From Nitratireductor alexandrii (GTDB lineage Bacteria; Pseudomonadota; Alphaproteobacteria; Rhizobiales; Rhizobiaceae): DNA of 64,000 bases. The DNA lies in assembly GCF_004000215.1 (NCBI RefSeq), contig NZ_RBVY01000009.1, positions 169,505 through 233,504 of the forward strand. Reading direction: 5' to 3'. A model generated the notes under the pieces. That model ran no database searches. It saw nothing but the letters and a program-made list of their open reading frames with translations, and was not told the DNA's origin. The position numbers and the translations under genes were made by a program. Below, piece by piece: positions 26,396 through 37,286 of the stretch. The first letter of the stretch is position 1. Each line of letters opens with the position of its first letter.

Positions 26396-28953
26396 CGGAT
26401 ACGAAATCGGGCGACGACAAGACGCTGAGCATGAATACCAAGAAGACCCTGACCCTGAAGCGGCCGGGCGTCGAGCAGGGCACGGTACGCCAGAATTTCT
26501 CGCATGGGCGCACCAAGTCCGTGGTCGTCGAAACCAAGAAGCGCAAATTCTCCGTCCCCGGCGAGAAGCAGGAGCCGGCGGCGCCGGTCGCGCTCGCGCC
26601 GCGCGCCCAGCCGGCGCCCAAGCCCGCGCCCGCTCCGGTCGCCAAGGAACAGCCCAAGCCGGTCGCTGCCGAAGGACGCTCCGGTCTGGTGCTCAACGAG
26701 CTGTCGAGCGAGGAGATGGAGGCGCGCCGCCGCGCCCTCGAAGGCTCCAAGGCCCGCGAGGTCGAGGAACGACGTCGCGCCCAGGAGGAGGCCGCCCGCC
26801 GCGCCGAAGAGGATGAGCGCCGCCGCAAGGAGCGCGAGGAATCCGCGCGCCGTCAGGCCGAGGAGGAAACGCGCCTGAAGGCCGAGGCCGAAGCACGCAG
26901 CCGTGCCGAGGAAGAGGCGCGCCGCAGGGCGCCTGAACCCGCCCCGGCGCCCGACGCCGACGATGATCGCGATGCCAAGCGCAAGGCCAAGCCGTCGCTT
27001 CCGCCCAAGCGCATCGCCACGCCCGAACCGGCCCGGCCGGCCCGGCCGCGCGGCGGCGAGGATCGTCGCCGCGGCAAGCTGACGCTCAACAGCGCGCTTG
27101 CCGGCGACGAGGCGCGTGGCCGTTCGCTGTCGGCGATGCGTCGCCGCCAGGAGAAGTTCAAGCGTGCCCAGCACCAGGAGAGCCGCGAAAAGATCGCCCG
27201 CGAAGTGATCCTGCCGGAAACGATCACCATCCAGGAACTGGCCGGCCGCATGGCCGAGCGCGCCGTGGACGTGATCAAGTTCTTCATGAAGCAGGGGCAG
27301 ATCCTCAAGCCCGGCGACGTCATCGACGCCGACACCGCCGAACTGGTCGCGGTCGAATTCGGCCATACGGTCAAGCGCGTTGCCGAATCCGACGTCGAGG
27401 AAGGCCTGTTCAACATTCCCGACAAGCCGGAAAACCGCGAAACGCGACCGCCCGTCGTCACCATCATGGGCCATGTCGACCACGGCAAGACGTCGCTGCT
27501 TGATGCCATCCGCCACGCCAACGTGGTTTCCGGCGAGGCCGGCGGCATCACCCAGCACATCGGTGCCTACCAGGTCGAGCAGGACGGGCAGAAGATCACC
27601 TTCATCGACACGCCCGGCCACGCCGCCTTCACCCAAATGCGCGCCCGCGGCGCGCAGGCGACCGACATTGCGGTCCTGGTCGTCGCCGCCGATGACAGCG
27701 TCATGCCGCAGACCGTCGAATCCATCAACCACGCCAAGGCGGCCGGCGTTCCGATCATCGTGGCGATCAACAAGATCGACAAGCCGGAGGCCGATCCGCA
27801 AAAGGTCCGCACCGAGCTGCTTCAGCACGAGGTGTTCGTGGAATCGATGGGTGGCGAGGTGCTCGATGTCGAGGTGTCCGCCGTCAAGGGCACCAATCTC
27901 GACAAGCTGCTCGAGGCGATCCTGCTGCAGGCCGAACTGCTCGACCTGAAGGCCGATCCGGAGCGGACCTCGGAGGGCGTCGTCATCGAGGCCAAGCTCG
28001 ACAAGGGGCGCGGTCCGGTTGCCACCGTTCTAGTCCAGACCGGCAAGCTCTTGCCGGGCGACATCATCGTCGCCGGCAACGAATGGGGCAAGGTGCGCGC
28101 GCTCGTCAACGACCGCGGCGAGCAATTGTCCGAGGCGGGTCCGTCCATGCCTGTCGAGGTGCTCGGCTTGCAGGGCACGCCCCAGGCCGGTGATCGGTTC
28201 GCCACGGTGGAAAACGAGGCCCGCGCCCGCGAGATCTCGGAATACCGTCAGCGCAAGGCGCGCGAGATGGCTGTCGCCAAGCATGCCGGCCAGCGCGGCT
28301 CGCTCGAGCAGATGATGTCGCAATTGCAGTCGAGCGGGCTCAAGGAGTTCCCACTGCTGATCAAGGGCGACGTCCAGGGCTCGATCGAGGCGATCGTTGC
28401 TGCGCTCGACAAGCTCGGCACGGACGAGGTGCGCGCGCGCATCGTCCATTCGGGCGCCGGCGGCATCACCGAGAGCGACATCTCGCTTGCCGAGACGTCG
28501 AACGCGGCCATCATCGGCTTCAACGTGCGTGCCAACCGGCAGGCACGCGACGCCGCCGAGCAGGCCGGCATCGAAATCCGCTATTACAACATCATCTACA
28601 ACCTCGTGGACGATGTGAAGGCGGCGATGTCGGGCCTGTTGTCGCCGGAACGTCGCGAGACCTTCCTGGGCAATGCCGAGATTCTCGAGGTCTTCAACAT
28701 CACCAAGGTCGGCAAGGTCGCCGGCTGCCGTGTCAGCGAAGGCAAGGTCGAGCGCGGCGCGGGCGTGCGCCTGATCCGCGACAATGTCGTCATCCACGAA
28801 GGCAAGCTGAAGACGCTGAAGCGTTTCAAGGACGAGGTCGCCGAAGTGCCCGCCGGCCAGGAATGTGGCATGGCCTTCGAGAATTACGAGGATATCCGCG
28901 CCGGCGACGTCATCGAATGCTTCCGCGTGGAAGAGGTGGCGCGCACGCTCTAA
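26392..28953 (+). CDS. infB: Translation initiation factor IF-2
   Basis: GTPase that brings initiator tRNA to the 30S subunit, 853 residues. The N-terminal third is low-complexity: Ala/Pro-rich, then an Arg/Glu-rich predicted coiled coil (about 105-185). The IF2-N domain ([20 protein letters not shown]) precedes the G domain: GHVDHGKT (about 361-368), DTPGHAAF and NKIDKP. Two beta-barrel domains and the IF2-specific C-terminal tRNA-binding part follow. It overlaps ylxR by ATGA. Confidence 0.99.
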   Translation: MTDTKSGDDKTLSMNTKKTLTLKRPGVEQGTVRQNFSHGRTKSVVVETKKRKFSVPGEKQEPAAPVALAPRAQPAPKPAPAPVAKEQPKPVAAEGRSGLVLNELSSEEMEARRRALEGSKAREVEERRRAQEEAARRAEEDERRRKEREESARRQAEEETRLKAEAEARSRAEEEARRRAPEPAPAPDADDDRDAKRKAKPSLPPKRIATPEPARPARPRGGEDRRRGKLTLNSALAGDEARGRSLSAMRRRQEKFKRAQHQESREKIAREVILPETITIQELAGRMAERAVDVIKFFMKQGQILKPGDVIDADTAELVAVEFGHTVKRVAESDVEEGLFNIPDKPENRETRPPVVTIMGHVDHGKTSLLDAIRHANVVSGEAGGITQHIGAYQVEQDGQKITFIDTPGHAAFTQMRARGAQATDIAVLVVAADDSVMPQTVESINHAKAAGVPIIVAINKIDKPEADPQKVRTELLQHEVFVESMGGEVLDVEVSAVKGTNLDKLLEAILLQAELLDLKADPERTSEGVVIEAKLDKGRGPVATVLVQTGKLLPGDIIVAGNEWGKVRALVNDRGEQLSEAGPSMPVEVLGLQGTPQAGDRFATVENEARAREISEYRQRKAREMAVAKHAGQRGSLEQMMSQLQSSGLKEFPLLIKGDVQGSIEAIVAALDKLGTDEVRARIVHSGAGGITESDISLAETSNAAIIGFNVRANRQARDAAEQAGIEIRYYNIIYNLVDDVKAAMSGLLSPERRETFLGNAEILEVFNITKVGKVAGCRVSEGKVERGAGVRLIRDNVVIHEGKLKTLKRFKDEVAEVPAGQECGMAFENYEDIRAGDVIECFRVEEVARTL

Positions 28954-29031
28954 CGGCGTTCCGGCGCGAAGCTGTCCGGCGGCGCGGCCCGCAAAGGCCG
29001 TCGTCGTCGGGATCCTCTGCGGGAGCCCGCC

Positions 29032-29580
29032 ATGCTTGCACCACACATGCCGGATGAGGGCGGGATCGAAATCCGCTACCGCCTGACCGAGCAGGACTAT
29101 CTTGCCATGATGGAGGCAAGGACGCGCTGGCGCACGGGGCGGTTCGGCCGTGCCGTGCTGTGGTCGGCGGTGCTTCTCAACATTGGTGTCGGGGCCTGGT
29201 TGCTGGTGGAGGCGCTTGTCGGCGCAGCGCCGCTTGCCGTCGAGCATTTTCTCAATCTCGGCCTGGCCGCGCTGATCGTCGCCTGGCTGTTTGTCTATCT
29301 GCCCTGGCTGCGCCGCAGGAATTTCCGCCGCATGAAGCTTGCCGACAAGCCCGTCCGCCTGGTTGCCGACCGCAAGGCGGTGTCGCTTCAGATCGGCGAC
29401 GACGACAGCCGTACCGCGTGGCGCGACTTCGAGCGCGGCCAGCGCACGGCGGCGCATTTCTTCTTCTGGCTCAATCCCGCCATCGCGCTGATCGTGCCGC
29501 GGCGCGCCTTTCCCGACGATGCACTCGACGAGCGCTTCTGGCGCCTCGCCCAGGACGGAGTTTCCACGACCCATGGCTGA
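29032..29580 (+). CDS. YcxB-like C-terminal domain membrane protein
   Basis: A 182-residue protein with two predicted transmembrane segments (about 43-63 and 73-95), then a soluble tail with [16 protein letters not shown] and a closing [20 protein letters not shown], which resembles the YcxB-like domain. The ATG has GGGAG 6 bases upstream. The function is unknown. It interrupts the usual infB-rbfA adjacency and its 3' end overlaps the rbfA start by 8 bases, so it is translated within the ribosome-assembly operon. Confidence 0.82.
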   Translation: MLAPHMPDEGGIEIRYRLTEQDYLAMMEARTRWRTGRFGRAVLWSAVLLNIGVGAWLLVEALVGAAPLAVEHFLNLGLAALIVAWLFVYLPWLRRRNFRRMKLADKPVRLVADRKAVSLQIGDDDSRTAWRDFERGQRTAAHFFFWLNPAIALIVPRRAFPDDALDERFWRLAQDGVSTTHG

Positions 29581-29971
29581 AAAACCGCCCTCCCAACGTC
29601 AGCTTCGCGTCGGCGAGCAGGTGCGCCACGCCCTTTCCGACGTGCTGCAGCGCGGCGAGGTGCGCGACGAGCTGATCGAAAATACCGTGATCTCGATCTC
29701 GCAGGTAAGCATGTCGCCGGACCTGAAAATCGCCACGGCCTTCGTTTCGCCGCTCGGCGTGACGGACAATCATGCGGTTATCAAGGCACTCGCGCGCAAT
29801 GCGAAATTCATTCGCGGGCGTGTTTCGGGTGCACTCAGGCAATTGAAATATATGCCGGAATTCCGTTTCCGGCTCGATACGAGCTTCGACAACATGGCCA
29901 GGATCGACGAGTTGCTGCGCTCTCCCGAGGTTGCGCGCGATCTCGGCCATGACGAGGACGGCGAGGAATGA
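29573..29971 (+). CDS. rbfA: 30S ribosome-binding factor RbfA
   Basis: KH-fold protein of 132 residues that binds pre-30S subunits and helps 16S rRNA 5'-end maturation, including cold adaptation. It has [17 protein letters not shown] at the start and the KH region with [16 protein letters not shown] and [18 protein letters not shown]. The ATG at 29573 lies inside the end of the preceding gene (8-base overlap), which suggests coupling. truB follows after 50 bases. Confidence 0.97.
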   Translation: MAEKPPSQRQLRVGEQVRHALSDVLQRGEVRDELIENTVISISQVSMSPDLKIATAFVSPLGVTDNHAVIKALARNAKFIRGRVSGALRQLKYMPEFRFRLDTSFDNMARIDELLRSPEVARDLGHDEDGEE

Positions 29972-30021
29972 GGGGATCGGATTTGCGGCGTTTGGCGGTT
30001 TTGGTGGGGGCGGCGTAGGCG

Positions 30022-31008
30022 ATGGCGCGGCGCGGCAAGAAAAAGGGGCGTCCCGTCTCCGGCTGGCTGGTGTTCGACAAGCCCGTCGGCATGGGCTCGA
30101 CCGAGGCGGTCTCCAAGGTCAAATGGCTGTTCAAGGCCGACAAGGCCGGCCACGCCGGCACACTCGACCCGCTCGCCTCCGGCATGCTGCCGATCGCGCT
30201 CGGCGAGGCGACCAAGACCGTGCCCTACGTGATGGACGGGGCCAAGGTCTATCGCTTCACCATTGCCTGGGGCGAGGAACGTTCGACCGACGATCTTGAG
30301 GGCCATGTGACGGCCACGTCGGACCTACGTCCGAGCGAGGCCGAGATTCGCGCCCTGTTGCCCAACTATACTGGCGTCATCATGCAGGTGCCGCCGCAAT
30401 TTTCCGCCGTCAAGATCGCCGGCGAACGCGCCTACGACATCGCCCGCGAGGGACAGGCCGTCGACATCCCCGCCCGCGAGGTGGAGATCGGCCGGCTCGA
30501 TCTCATCGAACGCCCGGACGAACACAGCGCGGTTTTCGAGATCGAATGCGGCAAGGGCACCTATGTGCGTTCGCTCGCCCGCGATATGGGCCGCGACCTG
30601 GGCTGCCACGGCCACATCGCCGTCCTGCGCCGGGTCGAGGTCGACCCCTTCGTCGCCGACGATCTGGTGACGCTGGAAGCGCTCGAGGCCGCGGCCGCCG
30701 CGGCCCGGCCGCAAGGCGAGCCGGCGGAGGACGGCCGCATCGCCGACCCGCGTCCCGACAAGGAGCGCTTCGCCGCGCTCGACGCGTTGCTGGTCGACAC
30801 CGGCGCCGCGCTCGACTGCCTCCCCGAAATCGCCATCAGCGACGACGCCGCACAGCGCATCCGGCTCGGCAATCCGGTCATCATCCGCGGCCGCGACGCG
30901 CCGGTGGAGGCGCCGGAAGCCTATGCCACGGCGCGCGGCCGTCTGGTCGCGATCGGCGCCGTGGAGGCGGGCATGTTCAAACCGAAGCGGGTTTTCGCCG
31001 GTCGCTGA
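30022..31008 (+). CDS. truB: tRNA pseudouridine-55 synthase TruB
   Basis: Makes pseudouridine 55 in the T-loop of tRNAs; 328 residues. Motif I with the catalytic aspartate is [13 protein letters not shown] (Asp49); the [10 protein letters not shown] and [12 protein letters not shown] segments are the next family motifs, and a C-terminal PUA-like part follows. In most relatives rpsO follows truB directly; here three genes intervene. Confidence 0.98.
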   Translation: MARRGKKKGRPVSGWLVFDKPVGMGSTEAVSKVKWLFKADKAGHAGTLDPLASGMLPIALGEATKTVPYVMDGAKVYRFTIAWGEERSTDDLEGHVTATSDLRPSEAEIRALLPNYTGVIMQVPPQFSAVKIAGERAYDIAREGQAVDIPAREVEIGRLDLIERPDEHSAVFEIECGKGTYVRSLARDMGRDLGCHGHIAVLRRVEVDPFVADDLVTLEALEAAAAAARPQGEPAEDGRIADPRPDKERFAALDALLVDTGAALDCLPEIAISDDAAQRIRLGNPVIIRGRDAPVEAPEAYATARGRLVAIGAVEAGMFKPKRVFAGR

Positions 31009-31088
31009 AACCTACCGGTGGCGGCCTGCCGTCGGCCGCCGGCGCATTTGCCCTTGCGACGGCGGCGATTTTTCCGCCTACTTGCCGC

Positions 31089-32174
<1,086 letters not shown>

Positions 32175-32205
32175 GCGGATCGATTGAAAAACCAGGGGGA
32201 CCGGC

Positions 32206-32730
32206 ATGCGATACACGACCTGTTTTGGCCTCACAATGTTGTTTGCCATGCTTGCCGTCGGTGCGGCGCGCGCCTGCGGCGGTCCGCCCGTGTGCACGGT
32301 CGTTGACCCGACGGGTACGCCGCTCAACGTGCGCGAAGGACCCAACGGGCGCATCCTGTCGACGCTGAACAAGGGCGCCAAGGTCGAGATCGTCGCCCAC
32401 CGCGACCACGACGGTACGCGCTGGGCGCTGGTCGGCAAATATGCCGAAGCCTGGGGCTGGGTGTTCGGCGCCTATCTCGATTGCACGGGCGAGGACGGGA
32501 TCGGGCGCGTGTGCACCGTCGCCGATCCGACCGGCACGCCGCTCAACATCCGCGAACAGCCGAATGGCGCCATCCTCGGCACCTGGGCGAACGGCGTGCG
32601 CGTGCGGCCCTATGAGGAGCGGCTGCACAACGGCAAGACCTGGTACGCGGTCGAACGGCTTGCCGAAGACAATGCCGTCGGCTGGGTCTACGATCCCTAT
32701 CTGCAATGCGAGGAGGACGAGGCGCATTGA
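32206..32730 (+). CDS. Exported protein with two SH3b repeats
   Basis: A 174-residue protein with an N-terminal signal peptide (MRYTTCFGLTMLFAMLAVGAARA, cut near residue 23). Two similar SH3b repeats follow, each starting VCTV-DPTGTPLN-RE-PNG (about 30-90 and 100-165) and each ending with a Cys-containing YL-C. The four Cys could form disulfides in the periplasm. SH3b domains often bind cell-wall peptides, so an envelope role is plausible; nothing more specific is visible. Confidence 0.85.
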   Translation: MRYTTCFGLTMLFAMLAVGAARACGGPPVCTVVDPTGTPLNVREGPNGRILSTLNKGAKVEIVAHRDHDGTRWALVGKYAEAWGWVFGAYLDCTGEDGIGRVCTVADPTGTPLNIREQPNGAILGTWANGVRVRPYEERLHNGKTWYAVERLAEDNAVGWVYDPYLQCEEDEAH

Positions 32731-32854
32731 ATTTCGCGTGGTGATCCGGTCTCCGGGTGTGCGGGGTTGCGTGCTTGACAGGCTCCGGCCGCGGGCCGAA
32801 GATTTGTCGGGGCAGGCATGGGACGACGAAGATCGTCCGGCAGGGGAAGCGATC

Positions 32855-33238
32855 ATGGCGAAAACATCGAACGTTCGCGCGCTGGCGTCAGCGGCGTTTC
32901 TCGCGGCAATGGCGGTATCCGCGCAGGCCGGACCGGTCGCGCCCCTCTCCGGGATCGGCTCGCCCGGTCTGCCGCTCGTCGCCGTTCAGGCCTGCGGCTG
33001 GTACGTCATCCTCGGCTGCCACAACCGTCATGCCGACGCCGCGGCGCTGGTCGAGGAACTCGGCGGCCCGTTCGCCGGCGGCGGGGCGGGGCTCCATGTC
33101 CTGCACACCGACGACTATCCGAATTTCCGCGACGGCTATTTCTGCGTCGGCGACGGCCCGTATGGGTCGCATGGCGACGCGGCCAGCATCGCCTGGAACG
33201 AGGCCGTGCCGGACGCCTATGTCAAGAACGGCTGCTGA
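32855..33238 (+). CDS. Small exported protein, weakly SPOR-like
   Basis: Unrecognised 127-residue protein with a clear signal peptide (about 1-25, ending AVSAQA). The mature part has CGWYVILGCHNRHADA and later DGYFCVGDGPYGSHGDAAS. The order WYV-LG...A..., then FCV-GPY...A... resembles the two halves of SPOR (septal peptidoglycan-binding) domains, though I could not confirm this. Four Cys are present. The ATG is preceded by AGGGGAAG. It pairs with the SH3b gene as a small envelope cassette upstream of rpsO. Confidence 0.72.
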   Translation: MAKTSNVRALASAAFLAAMAVSAQAGPVAPLSGIGSPGLPLVAVQACGWYVILGCHNRHADAAALVEELGGPFAGGGAGLHVLHTDDYPNFRDGYFCVGDGPYGSHGDAASIAWNEAVPDAYVKNGC

Positions 33239-33313
33239 CGGCCGGCAGGGCGTCGCCGCTCCCGCCAGAGCCGCGCACAAGGCCGCCCGGAGCCGGGCGG
33301 GCGTGAATTTGCG

Positions 33314-33342
33314 CTGGCAATCCGCGCGATTTTACACTATAT
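33314..33342 (+). promoter_or_regulatory. Candidate rpsO promoter
   Basis: CTGGCA (33314-33319), 17 bases and CTATAT (33337-33342), similar to the rhizobial CTTGAC-N17-CTATAT form. It would give a leader of about 95 bases before rpsO. The -35 is weak. Confidence 0.45.
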
Positions 33343-33442
33343 GCGCCGCAGCATCGCGCTTGGCGCATGCACAAATGGCCCCCGCTGGACGACATCCTGG
33401 CCGTGGGCGACTTTTCCTGATCAAGAACAGAAAGGATGCACG

Positions 33443-33712
33443 ATGTCGATTACCGCCGCGCGCAAGCAGGAATTGCTGACCGAATACGCGACCCAGAAGG
33501 ACGATACCGGTTCTCCGGAAGTCCAGGTGGCGATTCTTTCGGAGCGCATCAAGAATCTGACCGAGCATTTCAAGACCCACGCCAAGGACAACCATTCCCG
33601 GCGCGGTTTGTTGAAACTGGTGTCGCAGCGTCGTTCTCTTCTCGACTATCTCAAGAAGAAGGATGTCGCCCGCTACCAGACCCTGATCGGAAAGCTCGGT
33701 CTGCGTCGCTGA
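33443..33712 (+). CDS. rpsO: 30S ribosomal protein S15
   Basis: Binds 16S rRNA in the central domain; 89 residues, the standard length. Signatures: [16 protein letters not shown] and [24 protein letters not shown]. The ATG has AAAGGA upstream. It is followed by an intrinsic terminator, then pnp, the usual rpsO-pnp order. Confidence 0.99.
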   Translation: MSITAARKQELLTEYATQKDDTGSPEVQVAILSERIKNLTEHFKTHAKDNHSRRGLLKLVSQRRSLLDYLKKKDVARYQTLIGKLGLRR

Positions 33713-33717
33713 TGTTC

Positions 33718-33750
33718 AAACGGCGGGTCCCGCATGGGGTCCGCCGTTTT
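33718..33750 (+). terminator. Terminator after rpsO
   Basis: AAACGGCGG (33718-33726) pairs with CCGCCGTTT (33741-33749); the inner bases extend the stem (CCC against GGG), and T4 follows. It lies 5 bases after the rpsO stop and would allow partial read-through into pnp. Confidence 0.75.
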
Positions 33751-33907
33751 GAATATCATGGGCCGGACGTAAGAGGCCCGATCGGTTTCCGCCGCCAAGC
33801 AACGGCGCGAAACCGCCCATGGGCAGGTCATGGGGCAGGATTGCAGGACGCCCGGATTGCCGGACGTCGCGCTGTCTTGCCCATGGCTCGTCCGCAACGA
33901 AGCCAGA

Positions 33908-33949
33908 CGGAAACGGTCCGCGCATTTGCGTCGCGGATCGACGTTTCCG
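33908..33949 (+). other. Long stem-loop in the pnp leader
   Basis: CGGAAACG (33908-33915) pairs with CGTTTCCG (33942-33949), and TCCGCG with CGCGGA inside it. It ends 16 bases before the pnp ATG. In enterobacteria a pnp leader duplex is cut by RNase III and used for PNPase autoregulation; this could serve the same way. A second inverted repeat (GGTTTC...GAAACC) lies earlier in 33751-33907. Confidence 0.55.
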
Positions 33950-33965
33950 CATATGAGAGACACAC

Positions 33966-36116
33966 ATGTTCAATCACCACAAAGTGGAAATCGAATGGGG
34001 CGGTCGTCCGCTCATCCTCGAAACCGGGAAGATCGCACGCCAGGCCGACGGTGCCGTGCTCGCCACCTATGGCGAAACGGTCGTGCTGGCGACCATCGTG
34101 TCGGCCAAGGAGCCGAAGCCGGGTTTCGATTTCTTCCCGCTGACCGTCAACTACCAGGAAAAGACCTTCGCCGCCGGCAAGATCCCGGGTGGCTTCTTCA
34201 AGCGTGAAGGCCGTCCGAGCGAGAAGGAGACGCTGACCTCGCGTCTGATCGACCGCCCGATCCGCCCGCTTTTCGTCGACGGCTACAAGAACGACACCCA
34301 GGTCGTTCTGACTGTCCTGCAGCACGATCTGGAAAACGATCCCGATATCGTTGCCATGGTCGCCGCCTCGGCCGCGCTCACCCTGTCGGGCGTGCCGTTC
34401 ATGGGGCCGATCGGCGCGGCGCGCGTCGGGTATATCGGTGGCGAGTATGTGCTCAACCCGCATCTCGACGAGATGGAGGAATCCAAGCTCGACCTCGTCG
34501 TCGCCGGTACCGGTGAAGCCGTGTTGATGGTGGAATCGGAAGCTCAGGAATTGTCCGAGGACGCCATGCTCGGCGCGGTCATGTTCGGCCACAAGAATTA
34601 CCAGGCGGTGATCGACGCGGTCATCAAGCTGGCCGAGGTCGCCGCCAAGGAGCCGCGCGAATTCAAGCCGACCGATCTTTCCGAGCTCGAAGCCGAGATG
34701 CTGAAGATCGCCGAGACCGAGCTGCGTGCGGCCTACAAGCTGACCGACAAGCAGGAGCGCTACAACGCCGTCGACGCCGTCAAGGCCAAGGTCAAGGCGG
34801 CTCTGCTGCCGGAAGGCGAGGAAGAGCCCAAATGGACCGGCGAGCAGATCGGCACCGTCTTCAAGGGCCTGCAGGCCAAGATCGTGCGCTGGAACATTCT
34901 CGACACGGGCAACCGCATCGACGGCCGCGACCTTGAGACCGTGCGCCCGATCGTCGCCGAAGTCGGCGTCCTGCCGCGCACCCACGGTTCGGCCGTGTTC
35001 ACCCGCGGCGAAACCCAGGCCCTGGTCGTCGCCACGCTCGGCACGGGCGAGGACGAGCAGTTCATCGACGCACTGACGGGAACCTACAAGGAAGCCTTCC
35101 TGCTTCACTACAATTTCCCGCCTTATTCCGTCGGCGAGACCGGCCGCATGGGCTCGCCCGGTCGGCGCGAGATCGGTCACGGCAAGCTGGCTTGGCGCGC
35201 CGTGCATCCGTTGCTGCCGGCGCCCGATCAGTTCCCCTACACGCTGCGCGTCGTCTCCGAGATCACCGAATCCAACGGTTCCTCGTCCATGGCGACCGTC
35301 TGCGGCACCTCGCTGGCGCTGATGGATGCCGGCGTGCCGCTCGCCAAGCCGGTCGCCGGCATCGCGATGGGCCTGATCAAGGAAGACGAGCGTTTCGCGG
35401 TCCTGTCCGACATTCTCGGCGATGAGGATCATCTCGGCGACATGGACTTCAAGGTCGCCGGCACCGACGAAGGCATCACCTCGCTGCAGATGGACATCAA
35501 GATCGATGGCATCACCGAGGAGATCATGAAGGTGGCGCTCGGTCAGGCCAAGGGCGGTCGCCTGCACATTCTCGGCGAGATGTCCAAGGCGCTGTCGGAA
35601 AGCCGCGGCGAGCTCGGCGAATTCGCGCCGCGCATCGAGGTCGTGACCATCCCGACCGACAAGATCCGCGACGTGATCGGCGCCGGCGGCAAGGTGATCC
35701 GCGAGATCGTCGAAAAGACCGGTGCCAAGATCAACATCGACGATGACGGCACGGTCAAGATCGCCTCGTCCAACGCCAAGGAGATCGAGGCGGCGAAGAA
35801 GTGGATCCACACCATCGTCGCCGAGCCGGAAGTCGGCGAGATCTACGAGGGTACGGTCGTCAAGACCGCCGATTTCGGTGCCTTCGTCAATTTCTTCGGC
35901 CCGCGCGACGGCCTCGTGCACATCTCCCAGCTCGCCAATGAGCGTGTCGCCAAGACCACGGATGTGGTCAAGGAAGGCGACAAGGTGTTCGTGAAACTGA
36001 TGGGCTTCGACGAGCGCGGCAAGGTGCGCCTGTCCATGAAGGTCGTCGACCAGGAGACCGGCAAGGAAGTTGCCAAGGAAAAGAAGAAGGAAGAGACCGA
36101 GGAAGCCGACGCCTGA
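33966..36116 (+). CDS. pnp: Polyribonucleotide nucleotidyltransferase (PNPase)
   Basis: Phosphorolytic 3'-to-5' exoribonuclease and degradosome component, 716 residues. Two RNase PH domains flank a helical domain: [24 protein letters not shown] in the first, [24 protein letters not shown] and [13 protein letters not shown] in the second. KH ([21 protein letters not shown]) and S1 ([18 protein letters not shown]) domains close the protein, followed by a Lys/Glu-rich tail. Confidence 0.99.
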   Translation: MFNHHKVEIEWGGRPLILETGKIARQADGAVLATYGETVVLATIVSAKEPKPGFDFFPLTVNYQEKTFAAGKIPGGFFKREGRPSEKETLTSRLIDRPIRPLFVDGYKNDTQVVLTVLQHDLENDPDIVAMVAASAALTLSGVPFMGPIGAARVGYIGGEYVLNPHLDEMEESKLDLVVAGTGEAVLMVESEAQELSEDAMLGAVMFGHKNYQAVIDAVIKLAEVAAKEPREFKPTDLSELEAEMLKIAETELRAAYKLTDKQERYNAVDAVKAKVKAALLPEGEEEPKWTGEQIGTVFKGLQAKIVRWNILDTGNRIDGRDLETVRPIVAEVGVLPRTHGSAVFTRGETQALVVATLGTGEDEQFIDALTGTYKEAFLLHYNFPPYSVGETGRMGSPGRREIGHGKLAWRAVHPLLPAPDQFPYTLRVVSEITESNGSSSMATVCGTSLALMDAGVPLAKPVAGIAMGLIKEDERFAVLSDILGDEDHLGDMDFKVAGTDEGITSLQMDIKIDGITEEIMKVALGQAKGGRLHILGEMSKALSESRGELGEFAPRIEVVTIPTDKIRDVIGAGGKVIREIVEKTGAKINIDDDGTVKIASSNAKEIEAAKKWIHTIVAEPEVGEIYEGTVVKTADFGAFVNFFGPRDGLVHISQLANERVAKTTDVVKEGDKVFVKLMGFDERGKVRLSMKVVDQETGKEVAKEKKKEETEEADA

Positions 36117-36139
36117 GCGCCGGATCTCTGACGGACTTC

Positions 36140-36177
36140 ACGGGCGCGCCTCGCAAGGGGCGCGCCCGTTTCCTTTC
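36140..36177 (+). terminator. Terminator after pnp
   Basis: An 11-bp perfect stem (ACGGGCGCGCC against GGCGCGCCCGT) with an 8-base loop, followed by the T-rich TTCCTTTC, 24 bases after the pnp stop. Confidence 0.75.
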
Positions 36178-36214
36178 AAACGTCGACGCCTCCGGCCGCG
36201 CGCCAAGTGGGATC

Positions 36215-37240
36215 ATGAGCGAAAACGCCACGAAAACGCTGTTTCATCCGTTCGAAAACGGAACCCTTCCCGTGCCGGGTGCCAAGCAGCGGGCGCTTTT
36301 TCTGGGAGCTGTGCCCGGCTTCCGGCTGCCGGACGGTTTTGCGGCCAACCTGCAAGCGGTGCAGGGATTTCGCCCGGATTTCCTCGCCTTGGACCGTCAC
36401 GGCGTGGCGGTGACGCCCGAGCCGCAGGGGGATGGCTACGATCTGGCGCTGGTGCTGCTCGGTCGCCATCGCGGTCAGAACGAGGCTCGTATCGCCGAGG
36501 CCTATGCCCGCACGAAAAACGGCGGTCTCGTGCTGGTCGCCGGGGGCAAGAAGGATGGCGTCGACAGCCTGCGCAAGCGTCTCGGCAAGTTGATCGCCCT
36601 CGATGGCAGCCTGTCCAAGCATCACGGCATCGCCTTCTGGTTTGCCAGGGCGGAGGCGGCGGCACCCGTTATGGCCGAGTTGGCGTTGAGCGGGCGCGCT
36701 GTGACGGTCGACGGCCGCTTCCGGGCCGCGCCCGGCATGTTTTCACACGATCGCATCGATCCGGCCTCGCGCTTGCTGGCGGACCATCTTCCCCAGGATC
36801 TCGCCGGCCGGGCCGCCGATTTTGGCGCCGGCTGGGGCTATCTCGCGGCTGCGCTTCTGGAGCGCGCCGGACAGCACCTTTCCGGCCTCGATCTTTACGA
36901 AGCCGACCACGCGGCGCTGGAGGCGGCCAAGACCAATCTGGCGTCCCAGGCCGGGCGCACACCGCTTGGCTTTCACTGGCGGGATCTTTTGAGCGAACCC
37001 GTGCCGCGCCACTATGACGTCGTGGTGATGAACCCGCCCTTCCACCACGGGCGGGCGGCCGAACCGGCGATCGGAACGGGCATGATCCGGGCGGCGAGCG
37101 CTGCGCTCAAGCCGGGCGGGCGGCTTTTCCTCGTCGCCAATCGGGGCTTGCCTTACGAGACCGACCTGGCGGCGATGTTCGCCACCTCCGGTGAGACGCT
37201 GCGCGACACACGTTTCAAGCTGCTTTGGGCCCGCCGCTGA
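36215..37240 (+). CDS. RsmC-like class I SAM-dependent methyltransferase
   Basis: A 341-residue protein with the two-domain form of RsmC/RlmG: an N-terminal degenerate methyltransferase-like half, then a catalytic half with the SAM loop ADFGAGWGYLAAALL (about 205-219) and VVMNPPFHHG (about 269-278). The NPPF motif marks methylation of an exocyclic amine of a nucleic-acid base, so 16S rRNA m2G1207 (RsmC) is the likeliest target, but the site is not proven. It stands alone between pnp and the second EAL gene. Confidence 0.85.
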   Translation: MSENATKTLFHPFENGTLPVPGAKQRALFLGAVPGFRLPDGFAANLQAVQGFRPDFLALDRHGVAVTPEPQGDGYDLALVLLGRHRGQNEARIAEAYARTKNGGLVLVAGGKKDGVDSLRKRLGKLIALDGSLSKHHGIAFWFARAEAAAPVMAELALSGRAVTVDGRFRAAPGMFSHDRIDPASRLLADHLPQDLAGRAADFGAGWGYLAAALLERAGQHLSGLDLYEADHAALEAAKTNLASQAGRTPLGFHWRDLLSEPVPRHYDVVVMNPPFHHGRAAEPAIGTGMIRAASAALKPGGRLFLVANRGLPYETDLAAMFATSGETLRDTRFKLLWARR

Positions 37241-37286
37241 CGGCTGGTCGGGCAAGCCGCTTCGGGCGGCATCCGGTGCCGCCGGC

